Assembly (NCBI RefSeq): GCF_024753215.1
Contig: NZ_JANUGV010000001.1
Span: forward strand, 1,116,001-1,180,000
Source: Massilia solisilvae
GTDB taxonomy: Bacteria > Pseudomonadota > Gammaproteobacteria > Burkholderiales > Burkholderiaceae_D
Direction: 5' to 3'
Length of the DNA stretch: 64,000 nucleotides
Below are positions 18,407 to 26,377 of the stretch, piece after piece. The position numbers were made by a program, and so were the translations under genes. A model generated the notes under the pieces. The model ran no database searches. It was not told the DNA's origin and was given only the letters and a program-made list of their open reading frames with translations. Positions within the stretch are counted from its first letter, which is position 1. Every line of letters begins with the position of its first letter.

Positions 18407-18440
18407 AAACGGCCGTGGCAGCGATGCCCGGCCGTTTTTT
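18407..18440 (+). terminator. Rho-independent terminator after htpG
   Basis: AACGGCC...GGCCGTT stem with a loop of about 14 bases followed by a T-run (18435-18440), 19 bases past the htpG stop. Confidence 0.8.
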
Positions 18441-18454
18441 ATTGCACTGCTACA

Positions 18455-18540
18455 CGTCGTCCCCGCGCAGGTACGCGGCTCGCGCAAGGGCCGCAGCGAT
18501 ACAAACGCAGCATGGGTTCCCGCCTCCGCGGGAACGACGG
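18455..18540. repeat. Inverted CGTCGTCCC...GGGAACGACG intergenic repeat
   Basis: Left arm CGTCGTCCCCGCGCAGG (from 18455) and right arm CAGCATGGGTTCCCGCC...GGGAACGACG (18508-18540) belong to the same family as 10559-10656. It lies between the convergent htpG and kynA. Confidence 0.7.
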
Positions 18541-18615
18541 ATTACTTTCAACATTTCACGCGGACAGCACCTGTTTTTGACGCGACGCCGGGCACCCACC
18601 CTACGACTGCCGCTC

Positions 18616-19461
18616 CTAAAGCGCCGTGCGCAGCGCAAACAGCTCCGGGAACAGTACCACGTCGAGCATCTTGCGCAGGTAGCTCACGCCGGCGGTGCCG
18701 CCGGTGCCGGTCTTGAAGCCGATGATGCGCTCCACGGTGGTGACGTGGCGGAAGCGCCAGAAGCGGAACGACGTCTCCATGTCCACCAGCTTTTCCGCCA
18801 GCTCGTACAGGGCCCAGTGCTTTTCGGGCTCGCGGTACACTTCCAGCCATGCGGCCTTGACCGATTCGTCAGCCTGCGTCGGCTGGGTCCAGTCGCCCTC
18901 GAGCCGCTCGCGCGCGATCGCAAAGCCGCTACGCGCCAGCAGCATCACCGCTTCGTCGTACACCGACGGCGCGAGCAGCTCGCGCTCGAGCGCGGCATGC
19001 ACGTCGGGGTTCTTCTCGTGCACCGCCAGCATGTGGCGGTTCTTGTTCCCCAGGATGAATTCGAGCTCGCGGTACTGGTAGGACTGGAAGCCCGAGGACG
19101 CGCCAAGGTAAGGCCGGATCGCCGTGTATTCCGGCGGTGTCATGGTGGCCAGAACGTCCCATGCGTGCACCAGCTGGTCCATGATGCGCGCCACGCGCGC
19201 CAGCATCTTGAACGCCGGCTGCAGCTCGCCCGCGCGGATCTGCGTGCGCACGGCCTGCATTTCGTGCAGCATCAGCTTCATCCACAGCTCGCTGGTCTGG
19301 TGCTGGATGATGAACAGCATCTCGTTGTGGTTGGGGGAGAGCGGGTGCTGGGCGCTCAGGATCTGGTCCAGGCCCAGGTAGTCGCCGTAGCTCATGGCCG
19401 AGCTGAAGTCCATCCGGGCGCCGTGCCACTGGGCCGGCTGCTGCTTGTCGCTACTGGTCAT
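18616..19461 (-). CDS. kynA: Tryptophan 2,3-dioxygenase
   Basis: 281 aa, usual length for the bacterial enzyme. Heme-dependent homotetramer that opens the indole ring of L-tryptophan to N-formylkynurenine, first step of the kynurenine pathway. Motifs: '[20 protein letters not shown]' (substrate site), '[15 protein letters not shown]' (proximal heme His) and the substrate loop '[12 protein letters not shown]'. It is the last gene of kynB-kynU-kynA, starting 10 bases after kynU. Confidence 0.96.
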   Translation of the reverse strand: MTSSDKQQPAQWHGARMDFSSAMSYGDYLGLDQILSAQHPLSPNHNEMLFIIQHQTSELWMKLMLHEMQAVRTQIRAGELQPAFKMLARVARIMDQLVHAWDVLATMTPPEYTAIRPYLGASSGFQSYQYRELEFILGNKNRHMLAVHEKNPDVHAALERELLAPSVYDEAVMLLARSGFAIARERLEGDWTQPTQADESVKAAWLEVYREPEKHWALYELAEKLVDMETSFRFWRFRHVTTVERIIGFKTGTGGTAGVSYLRKMLDVVLFPELFALRTAL

Positions 19462-19471
19462 GGCATTCCTT

Positions 19472-20722
19472 TCAGGTGACGGCGCCGCGCGCGGCGGTGA
19501 TGTCGTAGTCTTCGCGGTCGAGGATGTCCTTCAGTATCGCGACCGCGTCCCATACGTCGGCAAAGCGGGTGTACAGCGGGGTAAAGCCGAAGCGCATGAT
19601 GCGCGGCTCGCGGTAGTCGCCGATCACGCCGCGCGCGATCAGGGACTGCATCACCGCGTAGCCGTGCGGGTGCGTGAAGCTGACCTGGCTGCCGCGCCGG
19701 TCGTGCGCGCGCGGGGTGACCAGCTCCAAAGGGTGGCCCGCGCAGCGCGCTTCGACCAGGTCGATGAACAGGTCGGTGAGCGCGAGCGATTTGGCGCGCA
19801 GCGCCTCCATGCTGGTGCGCTCGAAGATCTCGAGCCCGCATTCGACCAGGGCCAGCGAGACCACCGGCTGCGTGCCGCACAGCGCGCGCCTGATGCCTTG
19901 GCCAGGCGCAAAGCTGGGCGCCATCGCAAACGGCGACGCATGGCTCCACCAGCCCGACAGCGGGTGCGAGAATGCTGCCTGGTGGCGCTGCGGCACCCAG
20001 GCGAACGCGGGGGCGCCAGGGCCGCCGTTGAGGTATTTGTAGGTGCAGCCCACTGCAAAGTCGGCGTTGGCGGCGTGCAGGTCCACCGGCACCGCACCGG
20101 CCGAGTGGGCCAGGTCCCAGACCGCCAGCGTGCCGCGCTCGTGCGCAAGGCGCGTGAGCGCCGCCATGTCGTGCTGGTAGCCGGTGCGGTAGTTCACGTG
20201 CGTGAGCATGAGCACCGCGCAGTCGGCGCCGATCGCGGCCGGGAGCTCGTCTGGCGAATCCACCAGCAGCAGGCGGTAGCCGCGGTCGAGCCACGCGGCC
20301 AAGCCTTCGGCCATGTAGATATCGGTCGGGAAGTTGGAGCGCTCGGTGACGATCACGCGGCGCTGCGGGTCCGCCCGCTCCTGCATTGCAAGCGCGCTGG
20401 CCAGCACCTTGAACAGGTTCAGCGAGGTGGTGTCGGTGACGACCACTTCGCCTTGCCGTGCGCCGACCAGCGGGGCCAGCCGGTCGCCCAGGCGCGCCGG
20501 CATCTCGAACCAGCCGGCCGTATTCCAGCTGCGGATCAGGTCCTGGCCCCATTCGCGCGCCACCACAGCTGCGGCGCGCTCGAGCGCGGCACGCGGGCGG
20601 GCGCCAAGCGAATTGCCGTCCAGGTAGATCACGCCCTCCGGCAGGTCGAATGCATCGCGCAGCGGCGCGAGCGGGTCGGCGCGGTCGCGCGCCAGGCAGT
20701 CTTCGCGGGTGGTCGTGGTCAT
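19472..20722 (-). CDS. kynU: Kynureninase
   Basis: 416 aa PLP enzyme that cleaves kynurenine to anthranilate and alanine. '[11 protein letters not shown]' is the kynureninase N-terminal signature; PLP-lysine in '[16 protein letters not shown]'; '[15 protein letters not shown]' carries the cofactor-binding Asp. The start overlaps the stop of kynB by ATGA (20719-20722). It is followed by kynA. Confidence 0.96.
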   Translation of the reverse strand: MTTTTREDCLARDRADPLAPLRDAFDLPEGVIYLDGNSLGARPRAALERAAAVVAREWGQDLIRSWNTAGWFEMPARLGDRLAPLVGARQGEVVVTDTTSLNLFKVLASALAMQERADPQRRVIVTERSNFPTDIYMAEGLAAWLDRGYRLLLVDSPDELPAAIGADCAVLMLTHVNYRTGYQHDMAALTRLAHERGTLAVWDLAHSAGAVPVDLHAANADFAVGCTYKYLNGGPGAPAFAWVPQRHQAAFSHPLSGWWSHASPFAMAPSFAPGQGIRRALCGTQPVVSLALVECGLEIFERTSMEALRAKSLALTDLFIDLVEARCAGHPLELVTPRAHDRRGSQVSFTHPHGYAVMQSLIARGVIGDYREPRIMRFGFTPLYTRFADVWDAVAILKDILDREDYDITAARGAVT

Positions 20723-21366
20723 GCCGTGTCTTTCGATGCAAGGGGGCGCAGGATCGCGCGCACCGGGCTCGCGTCCATGCCGGCCAGTTTCAGGGGCAGG
20801 GCGATGAGCTCGTAGTCGCCTGGCGCGATCTCGTCGAGCACCACACCTTCCAGAATCGCCATGCCGTGCGTGCGCACCGCGTGGTGGGCGTCCAGCGTCT
20901 TGGAGTCCTGCGGGTCGAGCGAGGCCGCGTCCGTGCCGATCAGCGCCACGCCGTGCGCGGCGAGCAGCGCGATGGTGGCCGGTGCGATGGCCGCAAAGCG
21001 TTCGTCCCAGTGGCGCTGCGGCGCTTTGTCGTAGGTGCGCAGCAGCACGCGCGGCGGCATGGCCTCAAGCCAGGGCGCCACGTGCGCGGGCTCCACGCGC
21101 GTCACGCCGATGCAGTGGATGACGCGGCACGGGCCAATGTAGGGCGCCAGGCCCACCGCATCGATCGCCAGCCCGGCCGGATCGTAGTGCGAGGGCGCGT
21201 CGGTGTGCGCACCCAGGTGCGTGGTCATCGTCATGCGGCTGACGTGCACCGGGCAGCCGTTGCCGATTTCCCAGGTGGCGCTGGCCGCGAACCGGGTGTC
21301 GCCGGGCCAGACCGGGAGATCAGCCGAGATCGTCGGGCTGATGTCCCACAGGGGAGGTGTGTGCAT
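20719..21366 (-). CDS. kynB: Kynurenine formamidase
   Basis: 215 aa, cyclase-like metal-dependent hydrolase that converts N-formylkynurenine to kynurenine. The metal-binding signature '[16 protein letters not shown]' is clear, and the N-terminus '[19 protein letters not shown]' is typical. It is the first gene of the operon and overlaps kynU by 4 bases. The three genes convert tryptophan to anthranilate; no KynR/Lrp-type regulator is adjacent, although one often is in related bacteria. The promoter would lie in 21367-21440, where I cannot call elements with confidence. Confidence 0.95.
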   Translation of the reverse strand: MHTPPLWDISPTISADLPVWPGDTRFAASATWEIGNGCPVHVSRMTMTTHLGAHTDAPSHYDPAGLAIDAVGLAPYIGPCRVIHCIGVTRVEPAHVAPWLEAMPPRVLLRTYDKAPQRHWDERFAAIAPATIALLAAHGVALIGTDAASLDPQDSKTLDAHHAVRTHGMAILEGVVLDEIAPGDYELIALPLKLAGMDASPVRAILRPLASKDTA

Positions 21367-21518
21367 GCAGGATCCTTTGTGTGGATGCTTGAAGCCTCAA
21401 CAATCCGGCTTGTGGGATGCAAGTGTAGCAAGAAACCGCCGGGCAGAGGCAAGCGGCTCGGCTAAGTCGTTGAAAACAAAGGAACAAAAAAATTTTCAAA
21501 AATTTTTTAAAAAAACCC

Positions 21519-21545
21519 TAAAGTTCCCGAAACTGGTGCCGTAAA
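21519..21545 (+). promoter_or_regulatory. Sigma-28 (FliA)-like promoter, copy 1
   Basis: TAAAGTTC (21519-21526), 11-base spacer, GCCGTAAA (21538-21545). Compared with the enterobacterial FliA consensus TAAAGTTT-N11-GCCGATAA this is 7/8 and 6/8. It is directed towards flhD, about 490 bases upstream. Confidence 0.6.
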
Positions 21546-21679
21546 TGATCCCAGATGCCCCGGAAAGGGACGTCAACACGGCGCAGTTGCAGAGTCACCT
21601 ACAATTATTCAAAAGACTCTCTCGTCCAGGTACGCTCGCCGCACACCAAAGGGTCACCAATAAATTTTCAAAAGACCCC

Positions 21680-21706
21680 TAAAGTTCCCGGACACGGGAC
21701 CGTTTA
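21680..21706 (+). promoter_or_regulatory. Sigma-28 (FliA)-like promoter, copy 2
   Basis: TAAAGTTC (21680-21687), 11-base spacer, ACCGTTTA (21699-21706). It shares the preceding AATTTTCAAAA and the run CCCTAAAGTTCCCG with copy 1, so the two look duplicated, 161 bases apart. Confidence 0.5.
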
Positions 21707-21754
21707 CCTCAGCAAGACGCCCCAAGGGTGACGAAAAATTTTTTGGCGCAACAC

Positions 21755-21785
21755 TCAAGTTGGTCAAAAATTTGACGTAAATCAA
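21755..21785 (+). promoter_or_regulatory. FNR/ANR-like box overlapping a third weak sigma-28-like element
   Basis: TTGAC-GTAA-ATCAA at 21772-21785 matches the FNR/ANR consensus TTGAT-N4-ATCAA at 9 of 10 positions. It overlaps TCAAGTTG-N11-GACGTAAA (21755-21781), a weaker sigma-28-like arrangement. Either reading implies regulation of flhDC; the FNR reading would link motility to oxygen. Confidence 0.45.
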
Positions 21786-21887
21786 AAAATTCAGCGATCG
21801 CAGGACGGCCCGGGAAGTCCATTCCGCCGTGTTGCGCACACTCGTTTTCCGTCCCTTTTCATAGGGGCGCGACCACGATCCGGCAGG

Positions 21888-21902
21888 GTTTGTCAGACAA
21901 AC
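21888..21902. promoter_or_regulatory. Perfect palindrome GTTTGTC-A-GACAAAC upstream of flhD
   Basis: A 15-base perfect inverted repeat about 137 bases upstream of the flhD ATG. The size and symmetry suit a dimeric regulator; which one is unknown. A short transcript hairpin is the alternative. Confidence 0.4.
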
Positions 21903-22038
21903 TCCTACGGGTCTTCTTCGTCTTTGCCGGACGAAAAATACAGACCGCAGCCTATAGCCCAAAAGTTTCCACACAGTCAGAATGTATCTCACTGGCAACA
22001 CCAAGAACGCCAGACCAACACGGATACCGGAGAGAACA

Positions 22039-22356
22039 ATGACTGCGAACGACATGATGGCTGAAATTCGCGACGCGAACCTGAGCTACCTGATGCTTGC
22101 CCAGCAAATGATCCGCGCCGACAAGGTCACCGCGATCTTCCGCCTGGGTATCTCGGCCGACATCGCCGACCTGATCGAAGGCATGAGCAATGCCCAGATC
22201 CTGAAGCTGGCTGGCGGCAACATGATGCTGGCGCGCTTCCGCTTCGACGACAGCGCTATCCTGTCCATGCTCACCAACTACAACAAGGATCGCGCGCTGG
22301 CCCAGTCGCACGCCGCCATCCTGATGGCCGGCCAGCCGGTCGAGGAAATCGCTTAA
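22039..22356 (+). CDS. flhD: Flagellar transcriptional activator FlhD
   Basis: 105 aa from the ATG at 22039 (GGAGAGAACA upstream); the open frame extends upstream without a start of similar quality. FlhD forms the FlhD4C2 complex with FlhC, which activates class II flagellar genes. The sequence 'MMAEIRDANLSYLMLAQQMIRADKVTAIFRLGIS' and 'LADLIEGMSNAQILKLA'-type helices are characteristic. It is slightly shorter than the enterobacterial protein. It lies 36 bases upstream of flhC and behind a long regulatory region. Confidence 0.95.
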   Translation: MTANDMMAEIRDANLSYLMLAQQMIRADKVTAIFRLGISADIADLIEGMSNAQILKLAGGNMMLARFRFDDSAILSMLTNYNKDRALAQSHAAILMAGQPVEEIA

Positions 22357-22392
22357 GCCATCACTTAAGTCATCCTCGTTACGGAGCCTGCA

Positions 22393-22941
22393 ATGAGCAA
22401 GAAAAGCGTCGTGTCGGAAGCGCAGGAGATCCAGCTCGCGATCGAGTTGATCCAGCTGGGCGCGCGCCTGCAACTGCTCGAGAGCGAAGTGTCGCTGTCG
22501 CGCGAACGCCTGCTCAAGTTGTACAAGGAACTGAAGGGCGTGTCGCCGCCGAAGGGCATGCTGCCGTTCTCGACCGACTGGTTCCTGACCTGGCAGCCGA
22601 ACATCCACTCCTCGCTGTTCATCAATATCTACAAATTCCTGGTCGATCACGCGGGCGCCACCGGCATCCAGGCGGTGATGAAGGCCTACAAGCTGTACCT
22701 GGAACAGATGCCGCCGGAAGCGGGCGAGGAGCCGCAGCTCTCGCTGACCCGCGCCTGGACGCTGGTGCGCTTCTTTCAGAGCGAGATGCTCACGCTGGCC
22801 CCCTGCAGCACCTGCAAGGGCAAGTTCGTGGTCAATGCGCTGGACCTGAACAAAGATTACCAATGCGGCCTGTGCCACGTGCCTTCGCGCGCCGGCAAGA
22901 CCCGCAAATCCAAGGAAGCCGCGGCGCTGGGCGCGGCGTGA
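22393..22941 (+). CDS. flhC: Flagellar transcriptional activator FlhC
   Basis: 182 aa. Partner of FlhD, supplying DNA-contacting and zinc-binding parts of the complex. The four zinc cysteines are seen near the C-terminus as 'CSTCKGKF' and 'YQCGLCHVP'. The helical N-terminal part ('QLAIELIQLGARLQLLESEVSLSRERLLKLYKEL') is typical. The stop overlaps the GTG start of a methyltransferase gene (GTGA), an unusual coupling for flhC. Confidence 0.96.
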   Translation: MSKKSVVSEAQEIQLAIELIQLGARLQLLESEVSLSRERLLKLYKELKGVSPPKGMLPFSTDWFLTWQPNIHSSLFINIYKFLVDHAGATGIQAVMKAYKLYLEQMPPEAGEEPQLSLTRAWTLVRFFQSEMLTLAPCSTCKGKFVVNALDLNKDYQCGLCHVPSRAGKTRKSKEAAALGAA

Positions 22942-23753
22942 TTCCTGCATCCCCACCGCGGGGCGAACGATCCGCCCCGCGTCGCCTGCTGTCCATTCCG
23001 GCGCTGCGTGCGCTGCTGATCCAGTGTGCCTGCTTTCTGCCCACGCTCGCGGCGCTGTTCGTGCTCGCGCGCATGGGCGCCGCTCCCGGCTACTGGCATG
23101 CGGCACTGCTGCAAGGCGGGTTCGCCGCCATCGTGACCGCGCGCGCCGGCATGGCGCGCTGGTGGGGCCTGATTCAGTTCCTGTTCCCGGTGGCCGTGCT
23201 GCTGGCGCAGGCGCTGGCGCTGCCGCCCGCCGTGTTCCTGGCCGGCTTCGTGGTGCTGCTGCTCGTTTTCTGGTCCACCTTCCGCACCCAGGTGCCTTAT
23301 TACCCGTCGGGCAGGGCGGTACGCGCCGAGGTGCTGGCGCTGCTGGCCGGGCGCGAGGCGCCGCGCGTCATCGACATCGGCAGTGGCCTGGGCGGCCTGG
23401 CGCTGGCGCTGGCGCGCGCGCGGCCCGATGCGCGGGTCGAGGGCATCGAGCTGGCGCCGCTGCCGTGGCTGGCGAGCCGCCTGCGCGCGCTGCTGTCCGG
23501 CAGCCGCGCGCGCTTCCTGCGCGGCGACTACGAGCGCCTCGACTTTGGCGACTACGACCTGGTGTATGCCTACCTGTCGCCTGCCGCGATGGATGGCTTG
23601 TGGCGCAAGGCGCGGCGCGAGATGCGGCCTGGCAGTGTGCTGGCCAGCTACGAGTTCGCGATCGCCGGACAGGCGCCGGACCGGGTGCTGGTCCCGCAGG
23701 GCAGCGCGCGCGAGCTATACATATGGTGTTTTAAACAGATTGACGGTCAGTAA
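22938..23753 (+). CDS. Membrane-anchored class I SAM-dependent methyltransferase
   Basis: 271 aa from the GTG at 22938, which overlaps the flhC stop. The first 100 residues contain about three hydrophobic segments ('ALLIQCACFLPTLAALFVLARM', 'LIQFLFPVAVLLAQALAL', 'VFLAGFVVLLLVFWSTF'). They are followed by a Rossmann methyltransferase: motif I 'VIDIGSGLGGLALALA', acidic residue after strand 2 in 'VEGIELAP', and 'YDLVYAYLSPAAMDGLW'. The substrate is unknown. The overlap with flhC suggests co-expression with the flagellar master regulator, but a role in motility is not shown by the sequence. Confidence 0.8.
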   Translation: MIPASPPRGERSAPRRLLSIPALRALLIQCACFLPTLAALFVLARMGAAPGYWHAALLQGGFAAIVTARAGMARWWGLIQFLFPVAVLLAQALALPPAVFLAGFVVLLLVFWSTFRTQVPYYPSGRAVRAEVLALLAGREAPRVIDIGSGLGGLALALARARPDARVEGIELAPLPWLASRLRALLSGSRARFLRGDYERLDFGDYDLVYAYLSPAAMDGLWRKARREMRPGSVLASYEFAIAGQAPDRVLVPQGSARELYIWCFKQIDGQ

Positions 23754-23797
23754 CTAATCGCTATTCTTGCGGCTGTGTCTCAATAACAAGGAAAAGC

Positions 23798-25294
23798 ATG
23801 AAACTTCGTCAGTTTGTCGCGCTTGCGGCCATGGCCGCCGCTTCCCCTTTGTATGCGGCCGATGCCGCCAGCACCGCGGTGCTGAAGCAGGCGCTCGAAG
23901 CCCAGGGCGGCGCGCAGAAGCTGCGCGCGGTAAAGACCGTGGCCTTCGAGTCGTCCGGCTACCGCAACATGCTCGAGCAATCGGAGCGCCCGGAAGGTCC
24001 GTGGCTGGTGGCCTTCCTCGATATCACGGAGCTGCATGATCACGAATACAAGGCGCTGCGGCGCGATGTGAAGATGGCCGTGCCGCCGGCCCAGCAATGG
24101 AACACCAGCCTGGTTGTTTCCGGTGACGTGGCCATGAACGCGTTCGGCGCCAACCAGGTTCCCGGCAACAGCGCGGACGTGAAGCGCGCCGGCGAATCGA
24201 TGGCGCTGAGTCCGGAGCGGGTTCTTCTTTCCGCCCTCGACGCCGCCGACACGCACCTGGAGGCCAGTCAGGTCATGCACGGCGTGCCGCACCAGGTGCT
24301 CGCGTTCACCCTCGACGGCGCTCCGGTGCGCATCTACCTGAACCAGTACACCCACCTGCCGTTTGCCGTGGACTACGCGGGGCCGCTGGCGCACACGGCC
24401 TACGGCGCCTTCATTGGCGACGCCACGCAGCGTGTCACCTGGACCTTCTGGCGGCTGGACAAGAGCGGCTTGCGCTACCCGATGCAATGGGACTACCAGC
24501 TCAACGGCATGGCTGACCGCACGCTGATGCTGCGCAAGCTGAAGGTGGATGCGCCGTTCGACCCGGCGCTGACCACGATTCCCGAGGCCGTGGCGGCGCG
24601 CTACAAGCCCCAGGCGCCGGCGCCGGGGCCGGACACCACGCCGCTGGGCGCAAAGCGCACCGAGATTGTGCCCGGCATCGTGCAGATCGAAGCGTCGTGG
24701 GACGTGGCGATCGTCGACCAGGGCGACGGCCTGGTCGTGATCGAGGCGCCGATTTCGTCGAACTACTCGAAGCAGGTGCTGGACGAGGCGGCGCGCCGCT
24801 ATCCCGGCAAGCGCGTCAAGGCGGTGGTCAGCACCTCCGATTCATGGCCGCACCTGGCCGGCATTCGCGAGTATGCCGCGCGCGGCATCCCGATCTACGC
24901 GCTCGGCCTGTCCGAGCCGATCGTGCGCCGCACCCTGGCCGCCCCGCACACCCGGCAGCCGGACAGCCTGCAGCGCGCGCCGCGCAAACCCGAGCTGCAC
25001 TGGGTGCGCGGCAAGACCGTGATCGGCTCCGGCCCCAACCGGGTCGAGCTGTACCCGATCATGGGGGCGACCACCGAGCGCCAGATGATGGCGTATTTTC
25101 CGCAGCATCGCCTGCTGTACGGCAGCGACCCGTTCCAGAAGCGGCAGGACGGCAGTTACACCGCAGCCCAGCCGGTGAGCGAGCTGGTGCAGGCGGTCGC
25201 GCGCGAGCAGCTGGCCGTGGACCGCTTCTTCATGATGCACCTGCCCCCGGCGCCGTACAGCGAACTGCTGGCGGTTGAAGGCGAGGCGGATTGA
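23798..25294 (+). CDS. Exported MBL-fold-like protein lacking the HxHxDH metal motif
   Basis: 498 aa. A Sec signal peptide 'MKLRQFVALAAMAAASPLYA' precedes an N-terminal domain of unknown type (about 25-270) and a C-terminal metallo-beta-lactamase-like domain (about 285-490; 'IVPGIVQIEASWDVAIVDQGDGLVVIEAP'). Where active MBL proteins have HxHxDH, this one reads 'VVSTSDSWPHLAGIREYAARG'. Nearly all ligands are replaced, so a normal dinuclear hydrolase site is unlikely. Periplasmic or outer-membrane location is predicted. It lies between the flhC-coupled methyltransferase and motA on the same strand, with no evident link to motility. It could be a binding protein or use another chemistry. Confidence 0.7.
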   Translation: MKLRQFVALAAMAAASPLYAADAASTAVLKQALEAQGGAQKLRAVKTVAFESSGYRNMLEQSERPEGPWLVAFLDITELHDHEYKALRRDVKMAVPPAQQWNTSLVVSGDVAMNAFGANQVPGNSADVKRAGESMALSPERVLLSALDAADTHLEASQVMHGVPHQVLAFTLDGAPVRIYLNQYTHLPFAVDYAGPLAHTAYGAFIGDATQRVTWTFWRLDKSGLRYPMQWDYQLNGMADRTLMLRKLKVDAPFDPALTTIPEAVAARYKPQAPAPGPDTTPLGAKRTEIVPGIVQIEASWDVAIVDQGDGLVVIEAPISSNYSKQVLDEAARRYPGKRVKAVVSTSDSWPHLAGIREYAARGIPIYALGLSEPIVRRTLAAPHTRQPDSLQRAPRKPELHWVRGKTVIGSGPNRVELYPIMGATTERQMMAYFPQHRLLYGSDPFQKRQDGSYTAAQPVSELVQAVAREQLAVDRFFMMHLPPAPYSELLAVEGEAD

Positions 25295-25381
25295 AGGCTG
25301 TCAAGAGAGGGGTAGGAAAAGCTTTACATATGGCACTTTTAGGCGACATCCCGGCCAGTTTTGCTTGCCGGGAAGCCTTTC

Positions 25382-25409
25382 TCAAGCTATTGTATTTCCC
25401 TACCGTAAA
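25382..25409 (+). promoter_or_regulatory. Candidate sigma-28 promoter for the motA-che operon
   Basis: TCAAGCTA (25382-25389), 12-base spacer, ACCGTAAA (25402-25409), 70 bases before the motA start. The match to the FliA consensus is moderate and the spacer is one base longer than the usual 11, but the position before motAB fits a late-class flagellar promoter. Confidence 0.45.
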
Positions 25410-25478
25410 TATTTTTTGAATTCAATACAATTTCCGGCATCAGAACGGGAAAACAATGCGTAGCGGGAGCAAGGGCAC

Positions 25479-26339
25479 TTGTTAGTCATTATCGGATACG
25501 TCATCGTGCTGGGCGCGGTGTTCGGCGGCTTCGTGATCGAGGGTGGCCACCTCGCCGCGCTGTTCCAGCCGGTGGAACTGCTGATGATCGGCGGCGCGGC
25601 CCTCGGTGCCTTCTTCGTCGGCAATAACGGCAAGACCGTCAAGGCGACCCTGAAGGCGCTCCCGGCCATCTTCCAGGGCTCGCGCTACACCCGCGAGCTG
25701 TACATGGAGCTGATGTCGCTGCTGTTCGACGTGCTGTCCAAGGTGCGCAAGGAAGGCCTGATGTCGATCGAGGGCGACATCGAGGCGCCGGCCGAGAGCC
25801 CGCTGTTCTCCAAGTACCCGGCGGTGCTGGCCGACCACCATGTCATCGAATTCATGACCGACTACCTGCGCCTGATGGTCTCGGGGAACATGGACGCGTT
25901 CCAGATCGAGAACCTGATGGACAACGAGATCGACACCCACCACCACGAAGGCCTGGTGCCGGCCACCGCGCTCACCAAGCTGGGCGACGGCCTGCCGGCG
26001 TTCGGTATCGTGGCCGCGGTGATGGGCGTGGTGCACACGATGGAATCGGTGGGCATACCGCCGGCCGAGCTGGGCATCCTGATCGCCAAGGCGCTGGTCG
26101 GCACCTTCCTCGGCATCCTGCTGGCCTATGGCTTCGTCGGCCCGCTCGGCAGCCTGCTCGAGCAGAAGCTGGAAGAGTCGTCCAAGATGCTGCACTGCGT
26201 GAAGGTGACGCTGCTGGCAAGCCTGAACGGCTACGCGCCGGCGCTGGCGGTGGAATTCGGCCGCAAGGTGCTGTACTCGACCGAGCGCCCGACCTTCGCC
26301 GAGCTGGAAGAGCACATCAAGAAGGCCAAGGCCAAGTAA
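25479..26339 (+). CDS. motA: Flagellar motor stator protein MotA
   Basis: 286 aa. Inner-membrane stator subunit with four membrane helices that couples ion flow to rotor torque with MotB. It starts at TTG (25479): 'MLVIIGYVIVLGAVFGGFVIEGGHL' is the normal MotA N-terminus, and no better start is in frame. Key prolines lie in 'GDGLPAFGIVAAVMGVVHTME' and 'LAYGFVGPLGSLLEQK', and the cytoplasmic loop carries the charged stretch 'KVRKEGLMSIEGDIEAPAES'. First gene of a run of genes through cheD/cheB. Confidence 0.96.
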   Translation: MLVIIGYVIVLGAVFGGFVIEGGHLAALFQPVELLMIGGAALGAFFVGNNGKTVKATLKALPAIFQGSRYTRELYMELMSLLFDVLSKVRKEGLMSIEGDIEAPAESPLFSKYPAVLADHHVIEFMTDYLRLMVSGNMDAFQIENLMDNEIDTHHHEGLVPATALTKLGDGLPAFGIVAAVMGVVHTMESVGIPPAELGILIAKALVGTFLGILLAYGFVGPLGSLLEQKLEESSKMLHCVKVTLLASLNGYAPALAVEFGRKVLYSTERPTFAELEEHIKKAKAK

Positions 26340-26377
26340 GGGCGGCAGCGTGAACTACATGATCCTGCGGAGGGCAC

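Larger units (their letters stand above)
21367..22038 (+). other. 672-base A/T-rich intergenic regulatory region upstream of flhD
   Basis: Long gap between divergent kynB and flhD, strikingly A/T-rich compared with its surroundings (A- and T-tracts at about 21478-21516 and 21730-21790). It contains two near-identical sigma-28-like promoters, an FNR/ANR-like box and a 15-base palindrome, listed separately. A 45-codon frame at 21545-21682 is judged to be chance. The extent and elements suggest a complex flhDC control region. Confidence 0.7.

Noticed and set aside
21545..21682. 45-codon ORF downstream of the first sigma-28-like element
   Set aside because: Its ATG overlaps the -10 box, so that promoter would start transcription after the ATG; no RBS, no recognised family, and its stop coincides with the second promoter copy.
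21478..21790. A/T-rich tracts upstream of flhD as a replication origin or horizontally acquired segment
   Set aside because: No DnaA-box cluster, mobility gene or attachment site is seen, and promoter-like elements explain the composition.
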